DNA of 10,837 nt from an uncultured bacterium (GTDB lineage Bacteria; Pseudomonadota; Gammaproteobacteria; Burkholderiales; Burkholderiaceae_F). The notes under the pieces were generated by a model that did not search any database, was not told the DNA's origin, and saw only the letters and a list, made by a program, of their open reading frames with translations. The DNA lies in NCBI GenBank assembly GCA_905215795.1, contig CAJMRV010000039.1, positions 1-10,837 of the forward strand, given 5' to 3'. The first letter of the stretch is position 1. Every line of letters begins with the position of its first letter. Below are positions 1 through 6,793 of this stretch, one piece after another. A program made the position numbers and the translations under genes.

Positions 1-1132
1 GTGCGCCACCGCCAGCTGGATTGGAGACGAGTACATGGATCATGTCGCGGTCGTAGTCGCTCGTCGTGCCTTCCATCTGGGTGCGGATCTGCTTGACGCG
101 GTTTTCAATCGCTTCAGCGGCGCCGGCGCCGTCGATGATGGTGGTGTTCTCCTTGGTCACTTCGACCTTCTTGGCGGAGCCGAGGTGGTCGAGCGTAGCC
201 TTCTCGAGCGTGAGGCCGATGTTGTTGGAGATGACCGTGGCGCCCGTGAGGACGGCGATGTCCTCGAGCATGGCGACGCGGCGGTCACCGAAGCCCGGGG
301 CCTTGATGGCGACGACCTTGAGGATGCCGCGGATCGAGTTCACGACGAGGGTGGCGAGGGCTTCGCCGTCGATGTCCTCGGCGATGATCACGAGCGGGCG
401 GCCGGCTTTGGCGACCTGTTCGAGCACGGGGAGGAGTTCGCGGATGTTGCTGATCTTCTTGTCGTGCAGGAGGATCATCGGGTTTTCATAAACCGCGGCC
501 TGCTTTTCAGGCTGGTTGATGAAGTACGGGGAGAGGTAGCCGCGGTCGAACTGCATGCCTTCGACGACTTCGAGTTCGTTGTTGAGGCTCTTGCCGTCCT
601 CGACCGTGATCACGCCTTCCTTGCCGACCTTGTCCATCGCTTCGGCGATGATGCTGCCGATCTCCTCGTCGGAGTTCGCGGAGATGGAGCCGACCTGGGC
701 GATCTCCTTGTTGGTCGTCGTGGGCTTGCTGATCTTCTTGAGCTCGACGATGGCGGCGGCGACGGCCTTGTCGATGCCGCGCTTGAGGTCCATCGGGTTC
801 ATGCCGGCGGCGACGAACTTCATGCCTTCGTCGACGATGGCCTGGGCGAGGACCGTGGCGGTGGTCGTACCGTCGCCGGCGTGGTCGCTCGTCTTGGAGG
901 CGACTTCACGGACCATCGTGGCGCCCATGTTTTCAAACTTGTCCTTGAGTTCGATTTCCTTGGCAACGGAGACGCCGTCCTTGGTCACCGTGGGACCGCC
1001 GAAGGCGCGTTCGAGGACGACGTTGCGGCCCTTGGGCCCCAACGTCACCTTGACGGCGTTGGCCAGAACGTTGATACCGCGGACCATCTTGGCGCGGGCT
1101 TCATCACCAAAAAGAACCTGCTTAGCAGCCAT
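1..1132 (-). CDS. groEL: Chaperonin GroEL (Hsp60), N-terminal 377 codons, cut by window edge
   Basis: This is the large subunit of the GroEL/GroES chaperonin. The family forms a double heptameric ring that folds cytosolic proteins using ATP. Translation from the ATG at 1132 starts MAAKQVLFGDEARAKMV. It shows the nucleotide-pocket elements LGPKGRNVVLE (31-41), Asp52 in TKDG, and GDGTTTATVL (86-95) with Asp87, followed by the apical-domain stretch IIAEDIDGEAL. The start is supported by AAGGAAG eight bases upstream. The frame runs open to base 1 without a stop, so about 170 C-terminal residues lie outside the window, including the second half of the equatorial domain. groEL follows groES by 65 nt and is surely cotranscribed with it. 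The last 14 codons (bases 2-43) diverge sharply from the family after TSDYDRD while keeping the family's spacing, which looks like a sequence-edge problem. Identity is certain. Confidence 0.96.
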   Translation of the reverse strand, partial: MAAKQVLFGDEARAKMVRGINVLANAVKVTLGPKGRNVVLERAFGGPTVTKDGVSVAKEIELKDKFENMGATMVREVASKTSDHAGDGTTTATVLAQAIVDEGMKFVAAGMNPMDLKRGIDKAVAAAIVELKKISKPTTTNKEIAQVGSISANSDEEIGSIIAEAMDKVGKEGVITVEDGKSLNNELEVVEGMQFDRGYLSPYFINQPEKQAAVYENPMILLHDKKISNIRELLPVLEQVAKAGRPLVIIAEDIDGEALATLVVNSIRGILKVVAIKAPGFGDRRVAMLEDIAVLTGATVISNNIGLTLEKATLDHLGSAKKVEVTKENTTIIDGAGAAEAIENRVKQIRTQMEGTTSDYDRDMIHVLVSNPAGGGA

Positions 1133-1197
1133 GTTGATTTCTTCCTTGTTGAATTCGATATGAAAATTTGGAGAGTGCGTGTCGCGCAGAAAGGGGC

Positions 1198-1485
1198 TTA
1201 TTCAATGATGCCCATGATGTCTTCTTCGCGCATGACGAGCAGTTCCTGGCCGTCGACCTTGACGGTCTGGCCGGCGTACTTGCCGAAGAGCACCTTGTCA
1301 CCGACCTTGACGTCGAGGGCCACGATGCGGCCGGCTTCATCACGCTTGCCGGGACCGACGGCGATGACTTCGCCCTGGTCGGGCTTCTCACCGGCGGTGT
1401 CGGGGAGGACGATGCCGAAGGAGGTCATGGTTTCGGCTTCGAGGCGCTTGATGATGACGCGGTCGTGTAAAGGACGAATCTGCAT
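1198..1485 (-). CDS. groES: Co-chaperonin GroES (Hsp10)
   Basis: The product is a 95-residue co-chaperonin. In the family it forms the heptameric lid that binds GroEL through a mobile loop. The sequence begins MQIRPLHDRVIIKRLE and has the mobile loop with the hydrophobic tripeptide IVL in SFGIVLPDTAGEK (residues 22-34). GEVIAVGPGKR and KVGDKVLFGKYAG follow, all hallmarks of the family and closest in style to betaproteobacteria. I choose the ATG at 1485 because MQIRPLHD matches family N-termini and a GGAG Shine-Dalgarno lies nine bases upstream. A TTG at 1500 would add five residues and swallow that site. It is the first gene of the groES-groEL operon under the heat-shock promoter at 1617-1644. 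The Shine-Dalgarno and start codon lie in a small potential hairpin. Confidence 0.97.
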   Translation of the reverse strand: MQIRPLHDRVIIKRLEAETMTSFGIVLPDTAGEKPDQGEVIAVGPGKRDEAGRIVALDVKVGDKVLFGKYAGQTVKVDGQELLVMREEDIMGIIE

Positions 1486-1502
1486 TTGAGAATTCTCCAA
1501 TG
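1483..1502 (-). promoter_or_regulatory. Possible hairpin masking the groES ribosome-binding site and start codon
   Basis: On the minus strand UUGgAG pairs with CUCAA around an AAUU loop, leaving one bulged G. Beyond a bulged A, CA can pair with the UG of the start codon. The GGAG Shine-Dalgarno and the AUG would both be held in a weak, AU-rich stem with bulges. That arrangement resembles bacterial RNA thermometers. The structure is seen by base pairing only; a thermosensing role is inference. Confidence 0.35.
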
Positions 1503-1517
1503 AGTTGAGTTTCAGCT

Positions 1518-1556
1518 CGCCGGACGGCTCGAGTCTTTCTTGTTGGCTGTCCGGCG
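1518..1556 (-). other. Inverted repeat in the groES leader (8-bp stem)
   Basis: CGCCGGAC at 1518-1525 is the exact reverse complement of GTCCGGCG at 1549-1556, separated by 23 bases. In the groES transcript this gives an 8-bp GC-rich stem about 30 nt upstream of the start codon. No U-run follows it, so it is not a plain terminator. It may stabilise the leader. Confidence 0.5.
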
Positions 1557-1578
1557 TTGGTGTAAAAATGGGTCTAAG

Positions 1579-1608
1579 TCCTACGAAGGAATCGTAATTT
1601 CCTTAGGA
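1579..1608 (-). other. Inverted repeat at the expected 5' end of the groES mRNA
   Basis: TCCT (1579-1582) and AAGGAA (1586-1591) pair with TTCCTT (1599-1604) and AGGA (1605-1608), with a small bulge between the two stem parts. This makes an imperfect 10-bp hairpin. The transcript from the sigma32 promoter should begin at about 1609-1611, so the hairpin would sit at the extreme 5' end. It could protect the RNA or act as an operator; neither is shown. Confidence 0.4.
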
Positions 1609-1616
1609 TGTTACAT

Positions 1617-1644
1617 ATATGGGGACGTTCCTCGGGATTTCAAG
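1617..1644 (-). promoter_or_regulatory. Sigma32 (RpoH) heat-shock promoter of groES-groEL
   Basis: Read on the minus strand, CTTGAAA (1644-1638) is followed after 13 bases by CCCCATAT (1624-1617). These match the RpoH consensus CTTGAAA / CCCCATNT at its optimal spacing, and a C-rich stretch precedes the -35 box as in many RpoH promoters. Transcription would start near 1610, giving a leader of about 120 nt. I found no CIRCE element (TTAGCACTC-N9-GAGTGCTAA) nearby, so control looks RpoH-based rather than HrcA-based. Confidence 0.85.
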
Positions 1645-1690
1645 GGGCGGGGCGAAAAAAAAGCGCCGCTGCCGCGTCCGGGGACGTCCC
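1621..1690. repeat. Two copies of GGGGACGTYCC in the groES-dacB gap
   Basis: GGGGACGTTCC (1621-1631) and GGGGACGTCCC (1680-1690) match at 10 of 11 positions. The second contains the palindrome GGGACGTCCC. The first overlaps the sigma32 -10 box and spacer, and the second lies 30 bases before dacB. They may be paired operator sites or chance in GC-rich DNA. The segment between them has an 8-base A-run (1655-1662). Confidence 0.3.
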
Positions 1691-1719
1691 GCAGGCTTTT
1701 TGGAGGGACACGGACCGTC

Positions 1720-3162
1720 ATGAACATCAAAACGAGGACCCTCACGGGGATTGCATGCTCACTTCTCGCCGCCGGAGCGCCCTGCGCGGGCGACCTTCCC
1801 GCGGCGCTTTCGGCGCGCGCGGGCGCGCTCGGACTCGATCCCGCCGGGATCGTCGTGGGCGTGGTCGACCTCGGCGACGGACGCCGCGTCGTCGACTACC
1901 GCACCGACGTGCCCGCCGCCCCCGCGTCGACGGCCAAGCTCGTGAGCACGCTCGCCGCCCTCGAGGAGCTCGGCGCGGCCCACCGCTTCCGCACGGACTT
2001 CGCCGTGGAGCGCCTCCCCGGCGCCGACGGACGCATCGGAAAGCTCTACATCCGCGGCGGCGGAGACCCGACCTGGGTGGTCGAGGAGTTCGACCTCGAC
2101 CTGATGCGCCTGAGGGCCCTCGGCGTGAAGCGGATCGACGGCGACGTCGTCCTCGACCGCTCGCTCTTCGAGCCCGAGGACGCCTCGAGGAACGACTTCG
2201 ACGGACGGGGCTCGCGTCCCTACAACTCGCTTCCCGACGCCGCGCTCGTCAACTACCGGAGCCTCTCCTTCGACATCCGTCCCGACAAGGACGCGGGCGT
2301 GGCCCGCGTGGTCGGACTGCCCGCGCTCGACGGGGTCTCCTACCCCCGCAGCCTGCCGCTCTCGAAGGGCGCCTGCGGGCGATGGCGCGACAAGATCGGG
2401 TACCGGCTCGATCCCGCGGGCGACGGCTACAGGGTCCGTTTCACGGGGTCCTTCCCCGCCTCCTGTGGTGAAAAGAGCTTCAACGTGGTGAGCTTCTCGG
2501 CCGACGAATATTTCGAACGCCTGTTCCGCGCCTCCTGGAAGCGTCTCGGCGGCGTCTGGAAGGGACGCGTCGTCGAGGGCGCCGCGCCGGAGAAGGCCCG
2601 GGTCCTCTACTCGCGCACCTCCCGCCCCCTGAGCGACGTGATCCGTTTGACCAACAAGTTCTCCAACAACCTCCTTGCGCGCCACCTCTTCCTCGCCCTC
2701 GGCTCGGCCGACGGCACGGAGGGCGGCGTGCTCTCCAAGGAGCGCTCCAGGGCGTGGCTCGCCCGCTGGAGCGCCGAGCACGGATTCGACCCGAAGGGAG
2801 TCTTCATCGACAACGGTTCGGGGCTCTCGCGCGAAACCCGCGTGACGGGGCGCTTCATGACGGACCTCCTCGTGGAGGGCTGGAACGGCCCCTACATGAG
2901 CGAGTACCTGTCGAGCCTTCCGATCACCGGTGAGGACGGCACGATGCGGAACCGCGCCGTGGCCCCCCGCTATGCGAGGATCAAGACGGGGCTCATCTCC
3001 GGGGTGAGGGCCGTCGGCGGCTACGTGCACGCTGAAAACGGCAGGCGCTACGCCGTCTTCGCCGTCGTCGAGGGAGACAGGAACATCGGCAACGGCATCC
3101 CCTTCCTCAACAGCGTGATCGACTGGGTCGACAAGCTTCCCGGAAAGGCGGTCCGGCGCTGA
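1720..3162 (+). CDS. dacB: D-alanyl-D-alanine carboxypeptidase/endopeptidase (PBP4, peptidase S13)
   Basis: This is a periplasmic low-molecular-weight penicillin-binding protein. In the family it removes the terminal D-Ala and cleaves D-Ala-mDAP crosslinks in peptidoglycan. The 480-residue product has all three active-site motifs: SxxK as S70-T-A-K73, SxN as S315-N-N317 and KTG as K422-T-G424. It also has the IDNGSGLS box (363-370) typical of family S13. Residues 74-310 include the usual S13 insert, with the cysteines C219 (ACGRW) and C249 (SCGEK) that betaproteobacterial PBP4s share. Residues 1-23 form a signal peptide ending near PCA. The ATG at 1720 is chosen because the signal peptide starts there; a GGAGG lies 13 bases upstream, a rather long spacing. 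In-frame codons farther upstream run through the groES promoter and are not coding. The gene is divergent from groES and convergent with dsbD. Length is normal for the family. Confidence 0.95.
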   Translation: MNIKTRTLTGIACSLLAAGAPCAGDLPAALSARAGALGLDPAGIVVGVVDLGDGRRVVDYRTDVPAAPASTAKLVSTLAALEELGAAHRFRTDFAVERLPGADGRIGKLYIRGGGDPTWVVEEFDLDLMRLRALGVKRIDGDVVLDRSLFEPEDASRNDFDGRGSRPYNSLPDAALVNYRSLSFDIRPDKDAGVARVVGLPALDGVSYPRSLPLSKGACGRWRDKIGYRLDPAGDGYRVRFTGSFPASCGEKSFNVVSFSADEYFERLFRASWKRLGGVWKGRVVEGAAPEKARVLYSRTSRPLSDVIRLTNKFSNNLLARHLFLALGSADGTEGGVLSKERSRAWLARWSAEHGFDPKGVFIDNGSGLSRETRVTGRFMTDLLVEGWNGPYMSEYLSSLPITGEDGTMRNRAVAPRYARIKTGLISGVRAVGGYVHAENGRRYAVFAVVEGDRNIGNGIPFLNSVIDWVDKLPGKAVRR

Positions 3163-3185
3163 CCGGTGAGCAGGATCCGGAACAT

Positions 3186-3227
3186 GAAGAAACGACGGCC
3201 CGGCGGAGCAATCCGCCGGGCCGTCGT
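3186..3227 (-). terminator. Hairpin terminator after dsbD, shared with convergent dacB
   Basis: Bases 3192-3207 and 3212-3227 are a perfect 16-bp inverted repeat around a four-base loop (GCAA on the plus strand). On the minus strand the stem is followed by TTTCTTC, so it works best as an intrinsic terminator for dsbD. On the plus strand the tail is CGACTTC, so any stop for dacB would be weaker or only 3'-end protection. Confidence 0.75.
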
Positions 3228-3253
3228 CGACTTCAGTGGGGCGCCTCCGGACC

Positions 3254-5428
3254 TCAGAGGTCCTCGAGCGCCTTGATGACCATGTCGGGCGTGAGGAGCT
3301 GCGGGAGCACCTTCACGGAGCCGTCGGCCGAATAAAGCAGGTAGAGCGGCACGCCGGAGCGGCCGAACTTCTGGAGCGTCCTGGTGATCTCGGGATCCTG
3401 GTTGGTCCAGTCCGCCAGGAAGAGCTTCACGCCGTGCTTTTCAAAGGCCTCGTGGACGGACTCGCGTTCAAGCGTGCCGACTTTGTTGGCCTGGCACGTG
3501 ATGCACCAGGCGGCCGTGAAGTCCACGAAGGCGGGGTGCCCCTCGGCGAGGGTGCGTTCCACCGCGGCCGGGGACCAGACCTGCCAGTCGCCGGCTTCGT
3601 TGACCATCGAGCTGGAGCGCGAGAACACGCCGCTTCCGATGACGACGAGGCCCGCGAGGGTCACGACGGCCATCAGGCCCATGAGCAGGCGCGACTTGTT
3701 GCGGCCCCATTGCTCGCGGCCGAGGAGCCACCAGAACACGATCGTGGCGCCGGCGGAGACCGCCGCGGCGATCATGCCGTTGAGGTTGATCTGCTTGGAG
3801 AGCACCCAGGCGAGCCAGACGGCCGCCAGGGCCATCGGGAGGGCCATCCAGTGCTTGAACGTGACCATCCAGGCGCCGGGGCGCGGCAGGAAGCGGGCCC
3901 AGGACGGGAACAGGCACAGCAGGAGCCACGGGAGCGCCATCCCGACGCCGAGCATCAGGAAGACGGCGAGCGCCTCGAGGGCCGGACTCGTGAGCGTGTA
4001 GCCGAGCGCGGCGCCCATGAACGGGGCCGTGCAGGGACTCGCCACGACGACGGCGAGCACGCCCGTGAAGAACGACGAGGCGACGCTCGTGCCGCCGCTG
4101 CGGCGTGCGAAGTCGGAGTTGGCGACCTTGGAGCCCGCGGTGAATTCGAACGTGCCCAGGAGGTTCAGGGCGAGCGTGATGAAGAGCAGGAAGAGGATCG
4201 TGATGACGATCGGGTTCTGGAGCTGGAAGCCCCAGCCGAGCGCCACGCCGAGCCCCCTGAGTGAGAGGAGGATCCCCGAGACGGCGAACATCGAGAGGAG
4301 GACCCCTCCGAGGAACGCGAAGCCGTGCGCGGTCTGCTTCCGGCCCTCCTGGCTTCCCTTGAGGAGCTCGAGCAGCTTGAGCGAGAGCACCGGGAAGACG
4401 CAGGGCATCAGGTTGAGGATCAGGCCGCCGAGGAACGCGAAGAGGACCGCCCCGATGAAGCCCATGTCGGCCGGGACGGCCGTGCCGGAGGCGCTCCGGG
4501 AGGATTCCCCGCCGGAGGCTTCGTCTGCGAGGGGCGTGATCGTGCCCTTTTCAAGGCCGAAGGACGTCTCCACGGACCAGCCGCCGTCGGCGGGACCGCG
4601 GTCGGCGACGAAGAGCCCGGAGATCGAGCTCGTCTTGGCGAGGTCGAAGGCCGGGTCGAGCTTGAGGATCAGCGCGGGTGCGCCGTCGGGCAGATGACCG
4701 AAGCGCTGGGGCGCCTTCAGGTCGATCGTCTTCCTCTCGAGCGGGAAGAAGGCCATCGAGTTCTTGACGCTCGCCATGCCGGCGGGCATCAGGATCTCAA
4801 GTCGGTCGAGGTCCACGATCCCCTTGAGGTCGTGGAGCGAGGGACGTTCGGGCACGAGCTTGAGCGCCTCTTCGATGCGTTCCGCGTCGGCGCTTCGGTT
4901 GGCGGCGACCTTGTAGGGGAGCGTGATCGAGGCGGAGGCGGTGCCCGGGATGCAGACGTCCTTGCAGACGAGGTAGTCGGCCTTGACGTTGACGGTGAGC
5001 TTCTGGCCCGGATTGAGCCTGCGGGGCACCTCGATCTTGAACGGGAAGACCGTTTCGCCGTGGTGGCCGTAGGAGACGATGCCCTTTGAGTCGATCCTCT
5101 CGGGGGTCGGGAACTCCGGTTCGGAGGCCTTCAGGTCGAGGGGCGTCTTGATCTCGAAGCGGGTCGCCAGACCTGATTCGCCCGGCATCTTCCAGTAGGT
5201 GTGCCAGTCGGGATCGTGGTGCATGACGACTGCCAGGCGGTTGACCGCCTGCGGCATGAGCCCGTCGTTCTCGGAGATGACTTCGAGCTTGACGTGCTCG
5301 GGCTCGGGGGCTTTCTGCGTCTGCTTGGCCATGTCGAGCCAGCCGGGCCCGGCCGCCGTGGCGGGCGCACCCGCCGCGAGCGCCAGGGCCATGGCGGCCG
5401 CGGCGAGGAATTGTCGGACGATCGTCAT
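3254..5428 (-). CDS. dsbD: Thiol:disulfide interchange protein, DsbD/ScsB family
   Basis: This is an inner-membrane reductase. In the family it carries electrons from cytoplasmic thioredoxin across the membrane to periplasmic thiol proteins. The 724 residues comprise a signal peptide (1-26, ending ATAA), a periplasmic N-terminal domain (about 40-300), a low-complexity Ser/Gly/Ala linker (303-320), about eight membrane segments (324-602), and a C-terminal thioredoxin domain. The N-terminal domain has WHTYW and a C155-KDV-C159 pair. The membrane part has the paired intramembrane cysteines C343 in NLMPCVFPVLSLK and C466 in ASPCTAPF. The thioredoxin domain has C642-I-T-C645 and cis-Pro P694. All six redox cysteines are present. 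The N-domain cysteines are three residues apart rather than five as in E. coli DsbD, closer to the ScsB-like branch, so the partner may differ. The ATG at 5428 has GGGGA seven bases upstream and lies 15 nt after the hemL stop, so the two are probably cotranscribed. Confidence 0.93.
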   Translation of the reverse strand: MTIVRQFLAAAAMALALAAGAPATAAGPGWLDMAKQTQKAPEPEHVKLEVISENDGLMPQAVNRLAVVMHHDPDWHTYWKMPGESGLATRFEIKTPLDLKASEPEFPTPERIDSKGIVSYGHHGETVFPFKIEVPRRLNPGQKLTVNVKADYLVCKDVCIPGTASASITLPYKVAANRSADAERIEEALKLVPERPSLHDLKGIVDLDRLEILMPAGMASVKNSMAFFPLERKTIDLKAPQRFGHLPDGAPALILKLDPAFDLAKTSSISGLFVADRGPADGGWSVETSFGLEKGTITPLADEASGGESSRSASGTAVPADMGFIGAVLFAFLGGLILNLMPCVFPVLSLKLLELLKGSQEGRKQTAHGFAFLGGVLLSMFAVSGILLSLRGLGVALGWGFQLQNPIVITILFLLFITLALNLLGTFEFTAGSKVANSDFARRSGGTSVASSFFTGVLAVVVASPCTAPFMGAALGYTLTSPALEALAVFLMLGVGMALPWLLLCLFPSWARFLPRPGAWMVTFKHWMALPMALAAVWLAWVLSKQINLNGMIAAAVSAGATIVFWWLLGREQWGRNKSRLLMGLMAVVTLAGLVVIGSGVFSRSSSMVNEAGDWQVWSPAAVERTLAEGHPAFVDFTAAWCITCQANKVGTLERESVHEAFEKHGVKLFLADWTNQDPEITRTLQKFGRSGVPLYLLYSADGSVKVLPQLLTPDMVIKALEDL

Positions 5429-5443
5429 GGATGTCCCCGTCGG

Positions 5444-6724
5444 TTACTTGATTTCAGCGAACACTTCGCGGGCGGCCGAGACGGTCTCCTCGATCACGGC
5501 GTCGTCGTGCAGGATCGAGACGAAGCCGGCTTCGAAGGTCGACGGGGCGAAGTACACGCCGCGGTCGAGCATGCCGTGGAAGAAGGCGTTGAAGCGGGCC
5601 GTGTCGGCCTTCATGACGTCGGCGAAGCCCTTCGGAGGTTCCGGGAGGAAGTACAGGCCGAACATGCCGCCGACGTGGTCGGCGCAGAATTCGACGCCGG
5701 CGTCCTTGGCTGCGGCGGTGAGGCCCGTGACGAGCTTGTGGGTCTGGGCCGTGAGCTTGTCGTGGAAGCCGGGGGCCTGGATCGCCTCGAGCGTGGCGAG
5801 GCCGCAGGCGACGGCGACGGGGTTCCCGGAGAGGGTGCCCGCCTGGTACACGCCGCCCTCGGGGGCGATGTGCTTCATGATTTCACGACGGCCGCCGAAG
5901 GCCGCGACGGGCATGCCGCCGCCGATCACCTTGCCGAGCATGGTGAGGTCGGGGGTGATGCCGTAGTGGGCCTGAGCACCGCCCAGGGCGACGCGGAAGC
6001 CGGTCATCACTTCGTCGACGATCATCACGGAGCCGTGCTTCGTGCACAGGCGGCGCATCGTCTGGAGGAATTCGGGGGTGGCCGGGACGAGGTTCATGTT
6101 GCCGGCGACGGCCTCGACGATCACGCAGGCGATCTCATCGCCGTACTTGGCGAAGGCTTCCTCGAGCTGGGCCGGGTTGTTGTATTCGAGGACGAGCGTG
6201 TTGGCCGTGATGGCGGCGGGAACGCCCGAGGAGGACGGGTTGCCGAACGTGAGCATGCCCGAGCCGGCCTTGACGAGCAGGGAGTCGGAGTGGCCGTGGT
6301 AGCAGCCTTCGAACTTGATGATCTTGTCGCGGTTGGTGTAGCCGCGGGCCAGACGGATCGCGGACATGCCGGCTTCGGTGCCCGAGCTCACGAGGCGGAC
6401 CTGTTCCATGGACGGAACGAGCTTGCGGATCTCCTCGGCGATGAGGATCTCACCCTCGGTGACCGTGCCGAAGGAGAGGCCCAGTTCGGTCTGGCGCTCG
6501 ACCTTGGCAATCACGTCGTCGTTGTTGTGGCCGAGGATCATGGGGCCCCAGGAGAGGATGTAGTCGATGAAGCGCTTGCCCTCGACGTCCCACATGTAGG
6601 GGCCCTTGGCGCGCTGGATGAAGCGCGGGGCGCCGCCGACGGAGCGGAAGGCGCGCACGGGCGAGTTCACGCCGCCCGGAATGCTTTTTTGAGCACGTTC
6701 GAAGAGTTCTTCATTGAGTCCCAT
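5444..6724 (-). CDS. hemL: Glutamate-1-semialdehyde 2,1-aminomutase
   Basis: This cytosolic PLP enzyme converts glutamate-1-semialdehyde to 5-aminolevulinate, the second step of the C5 pathway to haem and other tetrapyrroles. The 426-residue product has the normal length. It shows PGGVNSPVRAF near the N-terminus (17-26), the phosphate-binding SSGTEA (113-118), GCYHGH (140-145), the PLP-ring aspartate D237 in IVDEVMTGFR, and the Schiff-base lysine K265 in MLGKVIGGGMPVAAFGG. GTLSGNPVA (296-304) follows. The ATG at 6724 is preceded by AAAAGGA with good spacing. It sits between the pagP-like gene and dsbD on the same strand and probably shares their transcript. Nothing looks truncated or odd. Confidence 0.97.
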   Translation of the reverse strand: MGLNEELFERAQKSIPGGVNSPVRAFRSVGGAPRFIQRAKGPYMWDVEGKRFIDYILSWGPMILGHNNDDVIAKVERQTELGLSFGTVTEGEILIAEEIRKLVPSMEQVRLVSSGTEAGMSAIRLARGYTNRDKIIKFEGCYHGHSDSLLVKAGSGMLTFGNPSSSGVPAAITANTLVLEYNNPAQLEEAFAKYGDEIACVIVEAVAGNMNLVPATPEFLQTMRRLCTKHGSVMIVDEVMTGFRVALGGAQAHYGITPDLTMLGKVIGGGMPVAAFGGRREIMKHIAPEGGVYQAGTLSGNPVAVACGLATLEAIQAPGFHDKLTAQTHKLVTGLTAAAKDAGVEFCADHVGGMFGLYFLPEPPKGFADVMKADTARFNAFFHGMLDRGVYFAPSTFEAGFVSILHDDAVIEETVSAAREVFAEIK

Positions 6725-6750
6725 GGTTGATGTCCTTTTCTTAGTGGCTT

Positions 6751-6776
6751 GCCCCCGGGCGCCGGGCCTCGGGGGC
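6751..6776 (-). other. GC-rich hairpin between pagP and hemL
   Basis: GCCCCCG (6751-6757) pairs exactly with CGGGGGC (6770-6776) across 12 bases that can themselves pair in part. No U-run follows on the minus strand, so it is not a standard intrinsic terminator. The T-run just after the pagP stop (6785-6793) precedes the hairpin instead. It may be a processing or pause site that uncouples pagP from hemL levels. Confidence 0.4.
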
Positions 6777-6793
6777 TCGTTGAAAACAAAAAA

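Noticed and set aside
1..43. A genuine frameshift or gene fusion at the groEL edge
   Set aside because: The frame stays open and residue spacing with the family is kept to the edge. Base errors or a chimeric end explain it better.
35..1489. 484-codon plus-strand frame across groEL and groES
   Set aside because: It lies opposite two unmistakable chaperonin genes and spans their intergenic gap; composition is that of an antisense shadow.
1133..1719. CIRCE/HrcA operator near groES
   Set aside because: No TTAGCACTC-N9-GAGTGCTAA or close variant is present on either strand; the GCACTC fragment at about 1172-1177 (minus strand) has no partner.
1540..1719. N-terminal extension of dacB from an upstream in-frame start
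   Set aside because: The added 60 codons run through the groES promoter and leader repeats, while a proper signal peptide starts at the ATG at 1720.
5201..6730. Long plus-strand frame opposite hemL and the start of dsbD
   Set aside because: It is a low-complexity antisense shadow that crosses two well-supported minus-strand genes and their junction, with no ribosome site.
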